DNA of 64,000 bases from Heritiera littoralis. Taxonomy: Eukaryota; Streptophyta; Magnoliopsida; Malvales; Malvaceae. Made by a program: the position numbers and the translations under genes. Location of the stretch: contig JAPDPK010000078.1 in the NCBI GenBank assembly GCA_031772115.1, positions 248,001-312,000 on the forward strand, read 5' to 3'. The stretch's first letter is position 1. Every line of letters begins with the position of its first letter. A model generated the notes under the pieces. It was not told the DNA's origin. It worked only from the letters and a program-made list of their open reading frames with translations, and did not search any database. Positions 42,728 to 54,340 of this stretch are shown in pieces.

Positions 42728-43525
42728 GGCTGAATGCTCAATTCAGGAGTTAACGTTATCGAGAATGCTCAATTCAAGACATAAACTTTTATTTTGCTCA
42801 ATTCAGGATAAAACGTTTTCGATTTTGCTCAATTTTAGGATTTTTCAGCATGTGTGAGTTACACAAGCCGTTAAAATAATAACGGCGTTTAATAAAAGAT
42901 ACGTGGCAGCGTGTGATTGGGACATGTGGCAGTGATGGATACTTATTTTTTTAATAGGTAAAAAATACGTGGACATGTGGCAACATGTGATTGGGACACG
43001 TGGCATCAAGTGACACATGTTAGCATGTGATTGGGATACGTGGCATTAACAGATACTTATTTTTCTTTTAATAGGCAAAAAATACATGAACACGTGGCAG
43101 CATTTAAGTGGGACATGTGACATCAGTTTACACGTGGCAGCGTGTGATTGGGACACGTGACAGTAGTGGACACGTGGCATTGACAGATACTTATTTTTCT
43201 TTTAATAAACAAGAAATACGTGGACACGGGACATCAATTGACATGTGGCAGCGTGTGATTAGGACACGTGGCAGTGACGGACACTTATTTTTCTTTTAAT
43301 AAAAAAATATACGTAGACACGTGGTAGCATATGAGTCCGACACGTGTCGCAATAGTCTTTTCATCGTCACCCACTCTCTTTAACGGAGAGTGTAACTCAC
43401 AGACGTTGAAAAATCTTAAATTGAGCAAAATCGAAAACGTTTTATCTTGAATTGAGCAAAATAAAAGTTTATGTCCTGAATTGAGCATTCTCGATAACGT
43501 TAACTCCTGAATTGAGCATTCAGCC
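42728..43525. mobile_element. Mutator-like MITE with long inverted ends and G-box repeats
   Basis: Terminal inverted repeats of about 135 bp start GGCTGAATGCTCAATTCAGG and are about 95 percent alike by eye. The 9-bp TSD AACAAAATT is at 42719-42727 and 43526-43534. Long TIRs and a 9-bp TSD are the mark of Mutator-like elements. No transposase is encoded. Each TIR holds four TGCTCAATT-type subrepeats. The centre (about 42900-43350) is a degenerate tandem array of a unit of roughly 60-120 bp with ACACGTGGCAGCGTGTGATT and TACTTATTTTTCTTTTAATA; CACGTG occurs eight times. Confidence 0.92.
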
Positions 43526-43534
43526 AACAAAATT

Positions 43535-45360
43535 TGAAGTTGATTAAATCAAATCATTGAACTTGAGTATAATAATGTTTAGCGAAAAGACATGATATAA
43601 ATAATATAGTATAAATTAAATTAAAATTACACCGTAAGTTATTTTCAATATTTATTTTCTATAAACATGTAAAATCACCCTTGCAACGCTCTTTGACAAG
43701 CATGGTAATAGGAAACTAAAGTTTGAATCTCAGCTTTTGTTAGAATTTTCTTCTGTTTCATAGTAATTTAATAAACTTTTTTCCTTTTGTGTTCTTCGAA
43801 TTTTACCATGTTATATTATGATTGGTTGGTTTTCCACCGACAGATTGGAAGTGGAAATTATGATTGGTCGCTCTTCCACCGGTAGATTGGGCGCAAAAGT
43901 TTGCATTTTGTGCAATAAATAAATAACATAAAAAAAGGGAAAAGCAACTGCAGAAAGTTGAAAATTAAGATTCTGATTGGCTCACTTGAAAAAACTTTTT
44001 AAAAATGATTTTTGTATTTTTCTTATATTTAGTAGGTAGAAAATTAATTGATGAACAAAAAATAGGTCATTTTTTGAAATTATCTTGTTTTTTTAAAAAT
44101 GAAAGATATTTTTTAAAAAATAACTGTTAATGTGTAGGGTTATTAATTACGTTTGTAAGTATAATTTTATTCAAATTAGATCTTGAATATGATTTTTTAA
44201 ATTTAAATTTAATTTAACCTAAATAAAATATTATTTATTAATAAACATATTTTTTTATTGTTAGAAAATCACAGAATCACTTATGAGCCTTAGAAAATGA
44301 TATTTTGTGTCTCATATGCGACACACTTGATGCACAATTGGCAGGGAAATAGGGGCAAATAGAGATCAAGTATATAAGGGAAAGGGAAAGAAATAGTAAA
44401 TAGTAATGGTCTAAATGTCTCATTGCCTTTTTAAATTTAAATTTAATTTAACCTAAATAAAATATTATTTATTAATAAACATTTTTTTTTATTGTTAGAA
44501 TATAAATTTTGAATATTAAAATATTAACACTAAAAATCTTTCAATATTATAAGTTTAAATATTTTATTTTGTATATTATTAATCTTAAATATTTCTACTA
44601 TTTCAATAATAAATATTATTATATTATTACTTTAATAATAAAAAATAAACACTAATTTAATAAATAATAATTAATATTTTTAATAATTTCTTAATATTTT
44701 AATTTAAGATACGATGTTCTTATATTTTGTTTGCAAATATTTTTATATTAATATTTTAATAATAAATATAACTAAAATAAAACTTTTGTTATGACTTCAA
44801 TAATAAATACTTTAATATAAAATATAATTATTTTAATAGTATAAATAGTTTTAATATTTCAATAATAAATATTAATAAATAAATATTTCATATATTTTAA
44901 AATAGAATATTACTTTAAATATTTTTAAAATATTAATATATTAAGTGATAATAAATAAATTCTTTTAATTTTTTAATAAAATAAATATTATTTTCAAAAT
45001 ATAATTATTTTTAATATTAATAAATAAATTAATAAATAGTGAATACTTTTAATATTTTATTAGTTATGTTAATATCATTTAAGAAAAAGAAATCAGATTT
45101 TCCAACAAAACAAGCCACTAACAGGAAAAAATTTTCATTGATTCATTCGTCCAAACAATAAAAAAAATCTTAATTTTCTAGAAAATGTAAACATTTTAGA
45201 AAAATAGTTTTTCGAAAGTCATATTTCAGTGAAGCAAACTAGAACTAAGAAAAAGGTGAGTTCCCGTAAGTGACAACTCTGAAACTTTTTTCTTTTTTCT
45301 TTCAAGATGAGGAAAATTCGTTTATAATTGTGGTTCTGTTTTTTCCTTGCACTTTCCTTT
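43535..45360. other. AT-rich intergenic region
   Basis: No gene. A direct repeat of about 80 bp (AATTTAACCTAAATAAAATA..) stands at 44202-44270 and 44432-44500, enclosing about 160 bp of less AT-rich sequence. 43860-43900 repeats GATTGG..GCTCTTCCACCG.. twice. Confidence 0.5.
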
Positions 45361-45860
45361 GCACTTTCTTTTCTTCTTCCGAGAACCCACCTTGCTCTTT
45401 CCTCCCTTGAGTAGTTGAGTGTATATAAATCGATCTAAGTTGCTCACAGATTTAAACTGCCTGAGTGCCTTCTGCCAGTAGTTAATTCACTGTTTCTTTG
45501 CGCCATTCCATACGCTTGTCCTACTTCTGGTCTTTGCTTCACTTCTTTTTTTGTTTTATTCTCCATTCAAGGTCTTCGCAGAGAAGCATCAGCCAGTCTA
45601 GGTAGGGGCTCGACTCAAGGTTTCCTTTTTATGCTGATAAACTAGTAGGCATTTGGTTTATTTGTTGTGTTTATGGTTGTCATGCTTTCTTTTTTCTTAT
45701 CTGTTTGAGTTATATATGCTACTATAACCTTAATAATTAAATTGTTCGCTTATATTTTTTCATATTTTAGGTATTTGCTTCCCTGCTTCTTTCCTATTCA
45801 AGCGTCTTGTAGAAAGCATCAGCTAAAATCAGATAAACAGGCAAGTAATTTTAGTTTCAG
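45361..45860 (+). promoter_or_regulatory. Orphan NLR leader with duplicated leader exon
   Basis: 45475-45620 is the NLR leader (TTAATTCACTGTTTCTTTGC, then ATTCAAGGTCTTCGCAGA and GAAGCATCAGCCAGTCTAGG). A second shorter piece (CTATTCAAGCGTCTTGTAGA, AAGCATCAGC) lies at 45795-45830. No CC-NBS-LRR follows; the next 1.3 kb is AT-rich and then element 2 begins. Confidence 0.7.
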
Positions 45861-45869
45861 TATTCATTT

Positions 45870-47205
45870 CTTTTTATGCTCAAAAACCGAGAGAAAATTT
45901 TTTCTGCTATTTATTTCATTTTTTGTTGACTTTATTATTTTTGTTCTAGACACATCTATTGCAGGTAGATGATTTAACATGTAAAAGCATATTATATAAA
46001 TAATTATTGCATTAATTAAACAAAATTTAATATCTTTAATTCTGTATCGTAAAATATGTACTAGCAAAGTAGCAAGAGGGCACTTACTAAGGTTGTCTTT
46101 AATTTAGTTTTCAATGATTAAAGCTTTCTAATAGGTTCAATATTTTAATTTAAAAAAATTATCTTATACAATATTAATAAAATTTTTAAATTTTACAAAC
46201 GAGATTAATAAGGTGTTACATACTTCTTAAAATATTTAAAATTTTTTAAAAAATATAAGGTGTTACATACTTCTTAAATAAAATTTTTTTAAAAATATAA
46301 AAAATTTTTAACTTTCACTTTTTTTAAAAAAAGGTGTTAAATATGTTAAAATAGTTAGATATTATTTGTGTTTACAAGCTTTACAAAAAAAAAATTCATA
46401 TATTTTATTAAGTTTAATAATTTTTTGGTTAGTAGGGAAGGGGAGAGAGGGTTCAAACCTTTGATCTAATCCCTCTTAAAAAGAGACAACAATTGTTAAG
46501 TCAAGTTTTGGTTGTTTATATCAAATATAATTTGCTTTAACAAAATGTTTGCAATAACTATAATATCATAATATTTTTTTAATTTAAATTTATATAATAA
46601 TGTATTGAATATACTATATATATATATATTTAAATAATACCATTTATTTATTTATTTTGTTACAGTAATATCATTTATTATAATTTTGATATGTTAATAA
46701 TTAATATTATTGCTAAGTACTACTATCTAATGCAATTAATTATTATTTTACTAAACAATGTTAAAGAATATTATTATTTAATATTATGTTTTTCAATTAA
46801 ATTTAAAATATGTCACTACTACCATTAAATAATTTAATATTATTAAATAAGTGAATATTTAGCATTAAATAATATTATTTATATGAAAATATAACATATT
46901 TTAATAATTATATAATTTATAATAAATTAATTATTTGAATATATATTATTTAATCTTATTTTTAATTGAACTATTTTTAAGTAAAAATTTTATTAATATT
47001 ATATTTTATTATAATATTATTTAAATTATATTAAATTTTAATATGATTAAATGAAGATATTTAATATTAGTATGAAATAATATTATTTGATATTATAGAC
47101 ATAATATTATTTAATAAATATATATTTTTTAATTTTAAAAATTTTATTTTGTGAATTGAATTATTTCATTTGAATCTATTTAAATATTTTTTTTCAATAT
47201 ATAAT
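45870..47205. other. AT-rich intergenic region
   Basis: No gene. 46385-46555 shares blocks with 10343-10510 and 57975-58035 (TTCATATATTTTATTAAG, GCTTTAACAAAATGTTTGCA). Confidence 0.5.
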
Positions 47206-50200
47206 TGTAAGATCCGATTTTTACACTACTGTAGAGTCTAAATTCATAAAATTGATAATAGAAATTAAATAAATAATGAATGTTAATTTCCAAAAAGATG
47301 AAAGCTCCTTCGGCGGGCGCGTACCATAAAGAAACGGCTCGCCGATTGGCGAGTAAAGTATGTGTGATCATCAATGCTGATGGCGAGTTGGACGAGAGTG
47401 TGGTCGCACAGGCGTGTTCGCCAACTTGTGAGATGAATCAGGGCATGGTTGGCGAGTTGAGCCATGCCAGGTGATGGCCCGAAAAGGGCGAGAACTTGTG
47501 ATCGCCACACAGAGGACAAGGAGTAGCCCCATGGCTGGCGAACTGATTTAGTGTGGCGAGTTGATTGTTTTCCTTATTTGTTTGGCGAGTAGTTTAGTTC
47601 GCCAACTTCGTGGATAAGTGATGGCCGCTTGTGGCGAGGACTTGGAAACGCCAATACATTTGGCGAGTAAAGTGGTCGTCCAGATAGATGGGAAAATGAA
47701 AACAGAATTCAACCTAACAGCCAAAATTGACTTGTAAGTGATACGGTTGAAGACAATTAATGGTGAAGAGGTTGAAGTCAGTAAGGAATTTACCTGATTG
47801 GTTGAGGAAGTAAACAAAGGCTGCAGTAGAAGAAAAAGCCGTGTGAAAGGGAGACTTCCACGCCACTTTGTGCTTCAGTTTTCTTCATGCATTAAAGGCA
47901 TGAAGGACGTGAACAATGATGAAGGAAACAGGATAAGGGACAGGCGGTGGCTATTGATTGGCTGAGAATGTTTATATAAGCAGAGACAATTGATGAAAAA
48001 CGAGTTAGCCAATTTCAGTTTCTTCACGAGAGCTATTTCCCTGTTTCTTCCATTTCTCTGCCATGTTTGATCTACTGAGTTTCACTCTTCAGTTGGCTAA
48101 ACCAGTAAACATGCTTATAAAACCTTTCTTTCTTAGCCTGGTGAGCTGAAGGAATAAGCAAATAGAGGCCAACATGAGACAGAAAAACAACGTGTTTTGG
48201 AAGTGCAGTTGGTTGAGGTGAGTTTCATATTTTCTGAGGTGTTCTTGATGTTCACTGATAGATTTCTATGATTTATGCAGTAATAAACATAGATACAGTC
48301 TTTGTTTTAGTTAGATCCTTGGAAAATTGGAAAACAAGGAAAATTATGGAATAGGTGACGACAAGGGCGACTACAGCGATCGCCCAAGTTGAAAATAGTA
48401 ATCGCCAATGATGCGAATAGATATTAAGTACTCGCCAAGGTAATTTTGTGGGCGAGAACGCCCAATTCTAGTGAAGTGAATGACGGGCGAGCTCTAATGC
48501 GAAGGCATTGGGCGAGAAGGATTGTGGGTGAACTTCCACAGTTAGCCAATGAAGGCTTCGTGAGTAATGGCGGGCGAACTAATTGGGAATCTGATTGGGC
48601 GAGTAGTTATTTGATTTATTCTCGCCAAGTGATATATAAAGAAAATATTAATGAAATTTATATATAATTTGCAGCCGATAATTGGGAATAGCTATGGGCG
48701 AACAGAGTGCCGGGCGAAGCAAGACTTCGTTGAACAAGGTAAGGGAAGTGTGTGTGAAGTGATGCATGTCCTGTGGAGTAAATTTTATGAAAACATTAAG
48801 TTAAATGTTTTGTTTTCTGACATGCATGATTTTAAGAAGTTAATTGATAATTGTTTGATCGCGGGCGAGCTGATAGCCGCCTTTTGCTGTTTTGTTGGGT
48901 GAAATGATACAGGGCGGGCGAGCGCTTTGTATGTTTTATGTTGGGCACGCCCTTTGTGATTTATGTTGGGTGAATTGGTATTGGCGGGCGAACCAATCCC
49001 TTTTATACGTTTTAAACTCATTTCTATTTTTAAAGGGCGGGCGAACTTTCTTAATAGAAAGCTATAAGTTAAGCCAAATGGCGAGCTCTGTTTTATGAGA
49101 ACTGGGCGAGTGCCCTTGTTTTAAAGAGAAATCCGGGTAAAGCCGTAGTCGGGCGAACCCTTTTTTTAAGATGTTGGGCGGGCGGCCCTTGTTTTAAACT
49201 GAAGGCGGGCGAACGGATATCAACGAGATTTCTGTTTTGAAAAGCTAAGTGGCGGGCGAATACTAATTCACCGTCTTATCGAGTTGATTTCTGGGCGAGC
49301 CACAGAGGGCAAGCCAGTTTTGCTTCAGATTTTAAAAGCAAAGAGTGCGGGCGAACACATGTTCTCCGCCACAGCGAGCTGCTTCCATGGGCAAGCCATG
49401 TCGGGCGAGCTGATCATGGGCGAGCAGGTTTTAAAAGTTGAGATTACGGGCTGTTTTTGGTGTTTTATTGTTTTATAAGAAATCAAATCATTTTGTGGAA
49501 ATGATATATGAGATATAAAAGTTGATTTTGAGACTTTAGGCCCTGAGTTCATGCGTTGCTAGTGCGTGACCTACCTGGGGCGGTGGCTCGGTCAATGGAC
49601 CAATGAGTGCACCTCAGGGCGTCACAGGGCTGATGGACCCGCCAAGTCATCAGCGGTCTCGAGGTCACTTGGCAAGTGGACCCGAGGACCCCTTTAGATT
49701 ATGGCCATAGATCTGAGATAGCCGTGAGGGGCGATGGCCTACGGGTGCACCCCAAAAGCGGCAGGTTTCGTTCTCCCAAGGTGGAGGAGGAACGATGATA
49801 GCATGATTTATTTGTTGCCTAGTCTCAACTTATCAGTTTCTATTTACTGTGAGGATTTGTTGAAATCCTCGATAGCGTTTACTACATTTTAAAGTAAACT
49901 GTTAGTCGGTGATTTAATGGTGTTTTAAGAGAGTTGTTTTCTATATATCCACTGTCTTTTCTACTGGGTTATTGTTAAGAAAAGAACAAATGAGTTGATA
50001 TATATAGTTTTGCTTTATTTAAAGCAGCATATGTTTCCTTTACTGAGCGTATGAATCGCTCACCCCTTTGTTGTAACTCCACAGATAAGAAGTACACGGA
50101 GTCGAGAGAATTAGTTCTCAGATGGGTATAGCTATGCTTAAAGCACTGAGGCATGGCACGTTAAACGTGACAGGTACGGTCTTTCCTCTTTTACATTTCA

Positions 50201-50411
50201 GACATGTGTATACAGTACTACCTTAGTGCAATAAAGGTTAATAGGGGATGTCAGATGTAAGGAATAATGAAAAGAAATTTCATATTCCATAATTAATAGA
50301 TAAATGTTTATCATTTATCACTATTACTGTTGAATGTTAATGGCATCGCAGACAGCCCAACCGGTAAAGTTGTATGGAAATACGTTGAAAATGTGGTAAC
50401 GGGATGTTACA
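47206..50411 (+). repeat. 5' LTR of element 2
   Basis: 3206 bp. Contains about 30 GGCGAG/GGCGAA motifs and under ten in reverse, a 90-bp block (49625-49715) shared with the element 1 LTR, and a hairpin TGAGCG..CGCTCA at 50044-50062. Open frames such as 47280-47474 recur at 54415-54609 only because the LTR is duplicated. Confidence 0.95.
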
Positions 50412-50418
50412 GATTTAA

Positions 50419-50430
50419 TGGTATCAGAGC
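50419..50430 (+). other. Primer binding site of element 2
   Basis: TGGTATCAGAGC, identical to element 1 and placed seven bases after the LTR; the leader after it (GGTTGGTC.GATGTCT, CCCTGTAGTACT) also resembles that of element 1. Confidence 0.95.
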
Positions 50431-52780
50431 TTGGGTTGGTCTGATGTCTGTTGATGCCTTTAGCATGGGAAGTGTTGAGAAAGGTTAACATCCCCTGTAG
50501 TACTGTATAGTCTGAATGTATAGAGGAGTCGAATGACTGTGAAATGAATTAAGTGGTGAAATATGATGAAAGTTGACTAATTAGGGGTTACTAATAGAGA
50601 TAGTAATCCGGAAATTTTGCATGAGATAGGCGATCTTATCATCATTATGTCAGGTCTATTCGATAAGGTACAGTGAGGAACTCGGTGAGGGCCCCACCAG
50701 GACTTCTCTGTCCATATCGAATTAAGATCCTGAAAATGATGATATTGAGATAAAAAGGGGTAATATTAGCATATAAGTTCTAAGATCGCGTGTTTGGAGT
50801 TATACTGATGAGAGAGAGAATTAAAGGGGAAATTATGAATATACTCCTATATTGACAGGTTTTCTTTCGAAGTTATAAGGGATTGAATGGATTTAAAATA
50901 CAAATTGATGGTGAAATAGTATGAGTATTTGATGGTATAAAGGATGAATTCTACTGTGGACCCCACTGATATATTGATAAGTAAGGCGACCCAGAGTATA
51001 AGTTATGAGAGGTCGCGAGATAGTCATACTTGTTGTGGATTTTGGGGTTTGAATTTAAAGTGAATTGGGTGAGAAATGATGTAAACTGGTTATATATACT
51101 CCTTATGTTTTAGGAGAATGGATATTAGTAGTGACTTGACATTTGAGGAAGTCAAGTGTTTGAGTCTGTGGATGAGAAAGAAAACCTTGAGGTAGGCGAA
51201 CTCGAGCACGGTTGGAAGAACCGGGCATCGAGGTGATCGCCAAAGAGGATAGTATAGATGAGTAGCGATGTCACAGCAATCGTTGTCGATGGGCCCAAAA
51301 AGGGGGTTGCCATGGCCGGTTGGGCTGGTCCGTTACGATATCCATAGAACCGTGGTATTATGAGATTTATGAGAAATACTCGATGGGCGAGAACTACATT
51401 GGGATAGCTCGCCAATGGGCGTGCAAATGTATGATCGCCAACAGTGTGGGCGAGATGATGGCGAGAACTAACACTAGTCCGCCAATATAACATGAATTGC
51501 TAAAGTGGGTAAGGATACTGATCACCCACTAATTTTAGTGATGATCGCCCAAAGAGTATGGTGAGTAATCTGACCAACAAATTGTGGTGGAAATCATAAC
51601 AATGTGGCGAACAGAACAAAAGCTGTAATCGCCAAGAAAATGAAAGGTCTCGTAGTTGCCAAAAATTATAAAGTTGGTATCGAGATTTAGTTGACAAGCT
51701 TAGAGGTTGGTGAAGTGAAATAGGAATTGTTTGTAAGTTCTTACCAGTGAATCAGTAGAGCTTGAGAAATTACTTTGAGAGATTGATAAGTAAAGAATTA
51801 AACTAGTTTGTTATAACTGGTGAAAACGAAAACTTTACCGTTTAAAAAAAAAAATGGAGTACTACTCTCTACAGTTGCTTCTAGGTTCCGGAACAAGTAT
51901 GGTATTCTAAAATACCTATCATATTCTATCTGGATCCCTAGCCGACTGTAGTATCCTTCCTATTTGTGTGCCTAGAGCCAAAGGTTGATTTTAAAGAGAA
52001 GAAATATGTATATTAGAGACGTGAGGTCTCAACTGATTAAGTGGACATTAAAATTGTCTGAGTAAATGATTTTACTACTTAAGTGAGGTTAAAGTGTGCT
52101 TATTGGGGTATAAAATTATGAGTTTTACCCGTACAGCGCAAAGGAATTGTTGAAGAGGTTGTGGAAGTTGCTACCTTATTAATCCAATACTTAATTGGGA
52201 GGAAGTAGAAGTGAATGGGTATATATGAATATAGTATTCGAAACATTTACGAGATAGTGACAGTAAAGTACTATGTTAAGTGGGAAAAACAATAGTGGTG
52301 ATGAATATAAAAGAATGAAATTGTCTTGAGAAGACAAGTCATATGATGACTAGGGAACACAAGTTATGAGGTAGTTCCCAAGTATATGAATAAATGTGAT
52401 TTCCTCTGATCATGATGTAGATATGACTGGAATTAATGACAAGCCATGAAAGTGTCATACTCAGAGGAGCAGATACAAGAAGTACTGCTAATCTCGAAAA
52501 TGATCACTAGAGATAAGAGAAGTGATCGAGGGGAAAATGATTACCGAGACGTAATCGGTGACTAATATTAAGGTCTGCAAAAGAAAAGTCGTCATAGATT
52601 AATCATGAAACAATCACTGTGAGATAGTGAAGAATCCGAAAGAACCATGATGTTATAGAAGTGATTATGGTTTCGGGATATATTAAGTGCCTTAGTCGAT
52701 ATACATTGGTGGAAACAGAGAGGAAGTATGTGAAGTTCCAGTGAGTGGGTACTTGTGATAGGGATCCCTGATTTGCCGTA
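50431..52780 (+). other. Decayed, non-coding interior of element 2
   Basis: No gag, protease or RT motif seen. 51190-51670 again carries GGCGAG and TCGCCA motifs like the LTR. 51885-51980 resembles the LTR fragment at 905-990 (CCTAGCCGACTGTAGTATCC). Confidence 0.7.
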
Positions 52781-52784
52781 TGCT

Positions 52785-52990
52785 TTGAGAGAATAGCAAG
52801 AGGCTTTGAGATTCCAAACTTTTACTGATTTGCACCGCCTCAGATGGATATAGATATCCGAGCGCATTGTGTGGACGCTCCGGGATATATTGAGAGCGAG
52901 TGCGTGGTATTTTAGCGACTACTGGGACAATTACATACGAATGATTAAAATTTTAATCGACCAGCACTAAATGAGATGATAAGTGATAAA
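52785..52990 (+). pseudogene. Integrase remnant, first copy, in element 2
   Basis: Similar to 18765-18950 of element 1 (TCCGAGCG, GACGCTC, GGATAT.TTGAGAGCG, ATTTTAG, TGGGAC.AT). No open frame. Confidence 0.75.
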
Positions 52991-53399
52991 TAGTATAGAT
53001 GAGTTACTAACTCTCAAGGAGGATAAAGACTTGAGGGAGTGTAAATTGGTTTGAGAGAAGACACCCGAGGTTCTTCAGGACCTTGAGAAAATTCGGGATG
53101 GACGACCCATGAGTGAGGTGATTGCTCAACACCGTATAACATGTTGTGAGATTTGGGCGAACAAGGTGGTCGCCAACTCACTTGAGAGAATAATCCTAGA
53201 GCGCGGGAGAGCGCCAAAGGGATGATTATTAATAGCCTCAAGAGACGGGCAGTACTCTTAGAGACTATGAGGAATATAAAAAGATATTCGTGGTCTCATA
53301 TTGGAGACGAGATTAAATAAGAGTTGAGAAGGTGATAAGGAAGAAAAAATACCTATATTAGAGGTACTTCCTATACTCAGTGAAAAATTGAAAGAGTAA

Positions 53400-54330
53400 A
53401 AATGCTATCTGGATAGTTGTGGATATATTAGTAAGTCTGCTCATTCCTTGATTTTGGAATTTGTTGAGCTAATTAATGCCTTGGCCGGATCATGTGTCAG
53501 GGAAATGGTGAGGTTTTATAGTATTCCAGTGAGCATTATAGTTGATAGGGAGTCCGGCTTCGTATCTCAGTGATGAGAGAGATTACAGGAATCTATGGGA
53601 TCCCGATTGAGTTTCGCACCGCAGTTTATCCGCAGACTGAGAGACAGTCCGAGCGTATGAGATGGACGCTCGAGGATATGGTGTGAGCAGGTGCAGTTGA
53701 TTTTACAGGCTCCTGGGATAATCCTCTACCCTGGCAGAGTTTGTTGATAATAATGGCCACAAGAGAGTATAGACATAGCACTTGAAGGAGGTTATTTAGC
53801 AGACGATATAATCCACGATAGCATGCGAAATGGGAGACCGAAAACTATTTTCGACTTGATCGAACAGACTTCTTGAGATATACAAGAGGTTATGGTTATG
53901 TATATTAAGATCTCACCATTGAGATGCATAATAAGAGGGAAATCGAGTTTCCGATGTATTGGATCGTCGGAGATCTTAGATCATATGAAAGACGTGCACT
54001 ACCACTCGAGTTGCCAGGAGTGCACAATGTGTTCCATGTTTCAATAATGAGAAAGTATTATCCATATCCTTCTCACGTGATTCGAAATGAGTCCTAGAGA
54101 TTAGAGAGGACAAGAATGACGTTGAGAAATTGATACGGATTCTGTATAGGAAAGATAAATTGCAGTGATAAAGTGCTGTGATCTAAGATCATGTTATGGC
54201 TAAAGTGCTTTGATGGTATCATATTAAGAATAAGGCAACTTAAAAATTTAAAAGCCTTATGCATGAGAACTATCCAAAGTTTCTTCACTGATAGGTATGG
54301 TTGAAATTTGGAGGACCAAATTTCTTAAGG
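53400..54330 (+). pseudogene. Integrase to chromodomain-like remnant, second copy, in element 2
   Basis: Parallel to 18590-19610 of element 1: the integrase core (AAGTCTGCTCATT, ATTCCAGTGAG, GATAGGGA), then GPY/F (GTGCACAATGTGTTCCATGT, GAGAAAGTA) and the chromodomain-like tail, with many substitutions, indels and stops. It includes a second version of the segment at 52785-52990. Confidence 0.85.
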
Positions 54331-54340
54331 TAGGGAGAAA
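54327..54340 (+). other. Polypurine tract of element 2
   Basis: AAGGTAGGGAGAAA directly before the 3' LTR; one base differs from the tract of element 1. Confidence 0.9.

Noticed and set aside
43108..43299. A 63-codon frame rich in GHVTS/TWQRV repeats
   Set aside because: It is a by-product of the CACGTGGC tandem array in the Mutator-like MITE.
44500..45080. AT-rich stretch as an origin or matrix attachment region
   Set aside because: Composition alone does not support a functional call.
47280..47474. Open frames that recur with identical protein at 54415-54609, and the pairs 48446/55579 and 48651/55784
   Set aside because: They are identical because they lie in the two LTRs of element 2; no codon or family signal.
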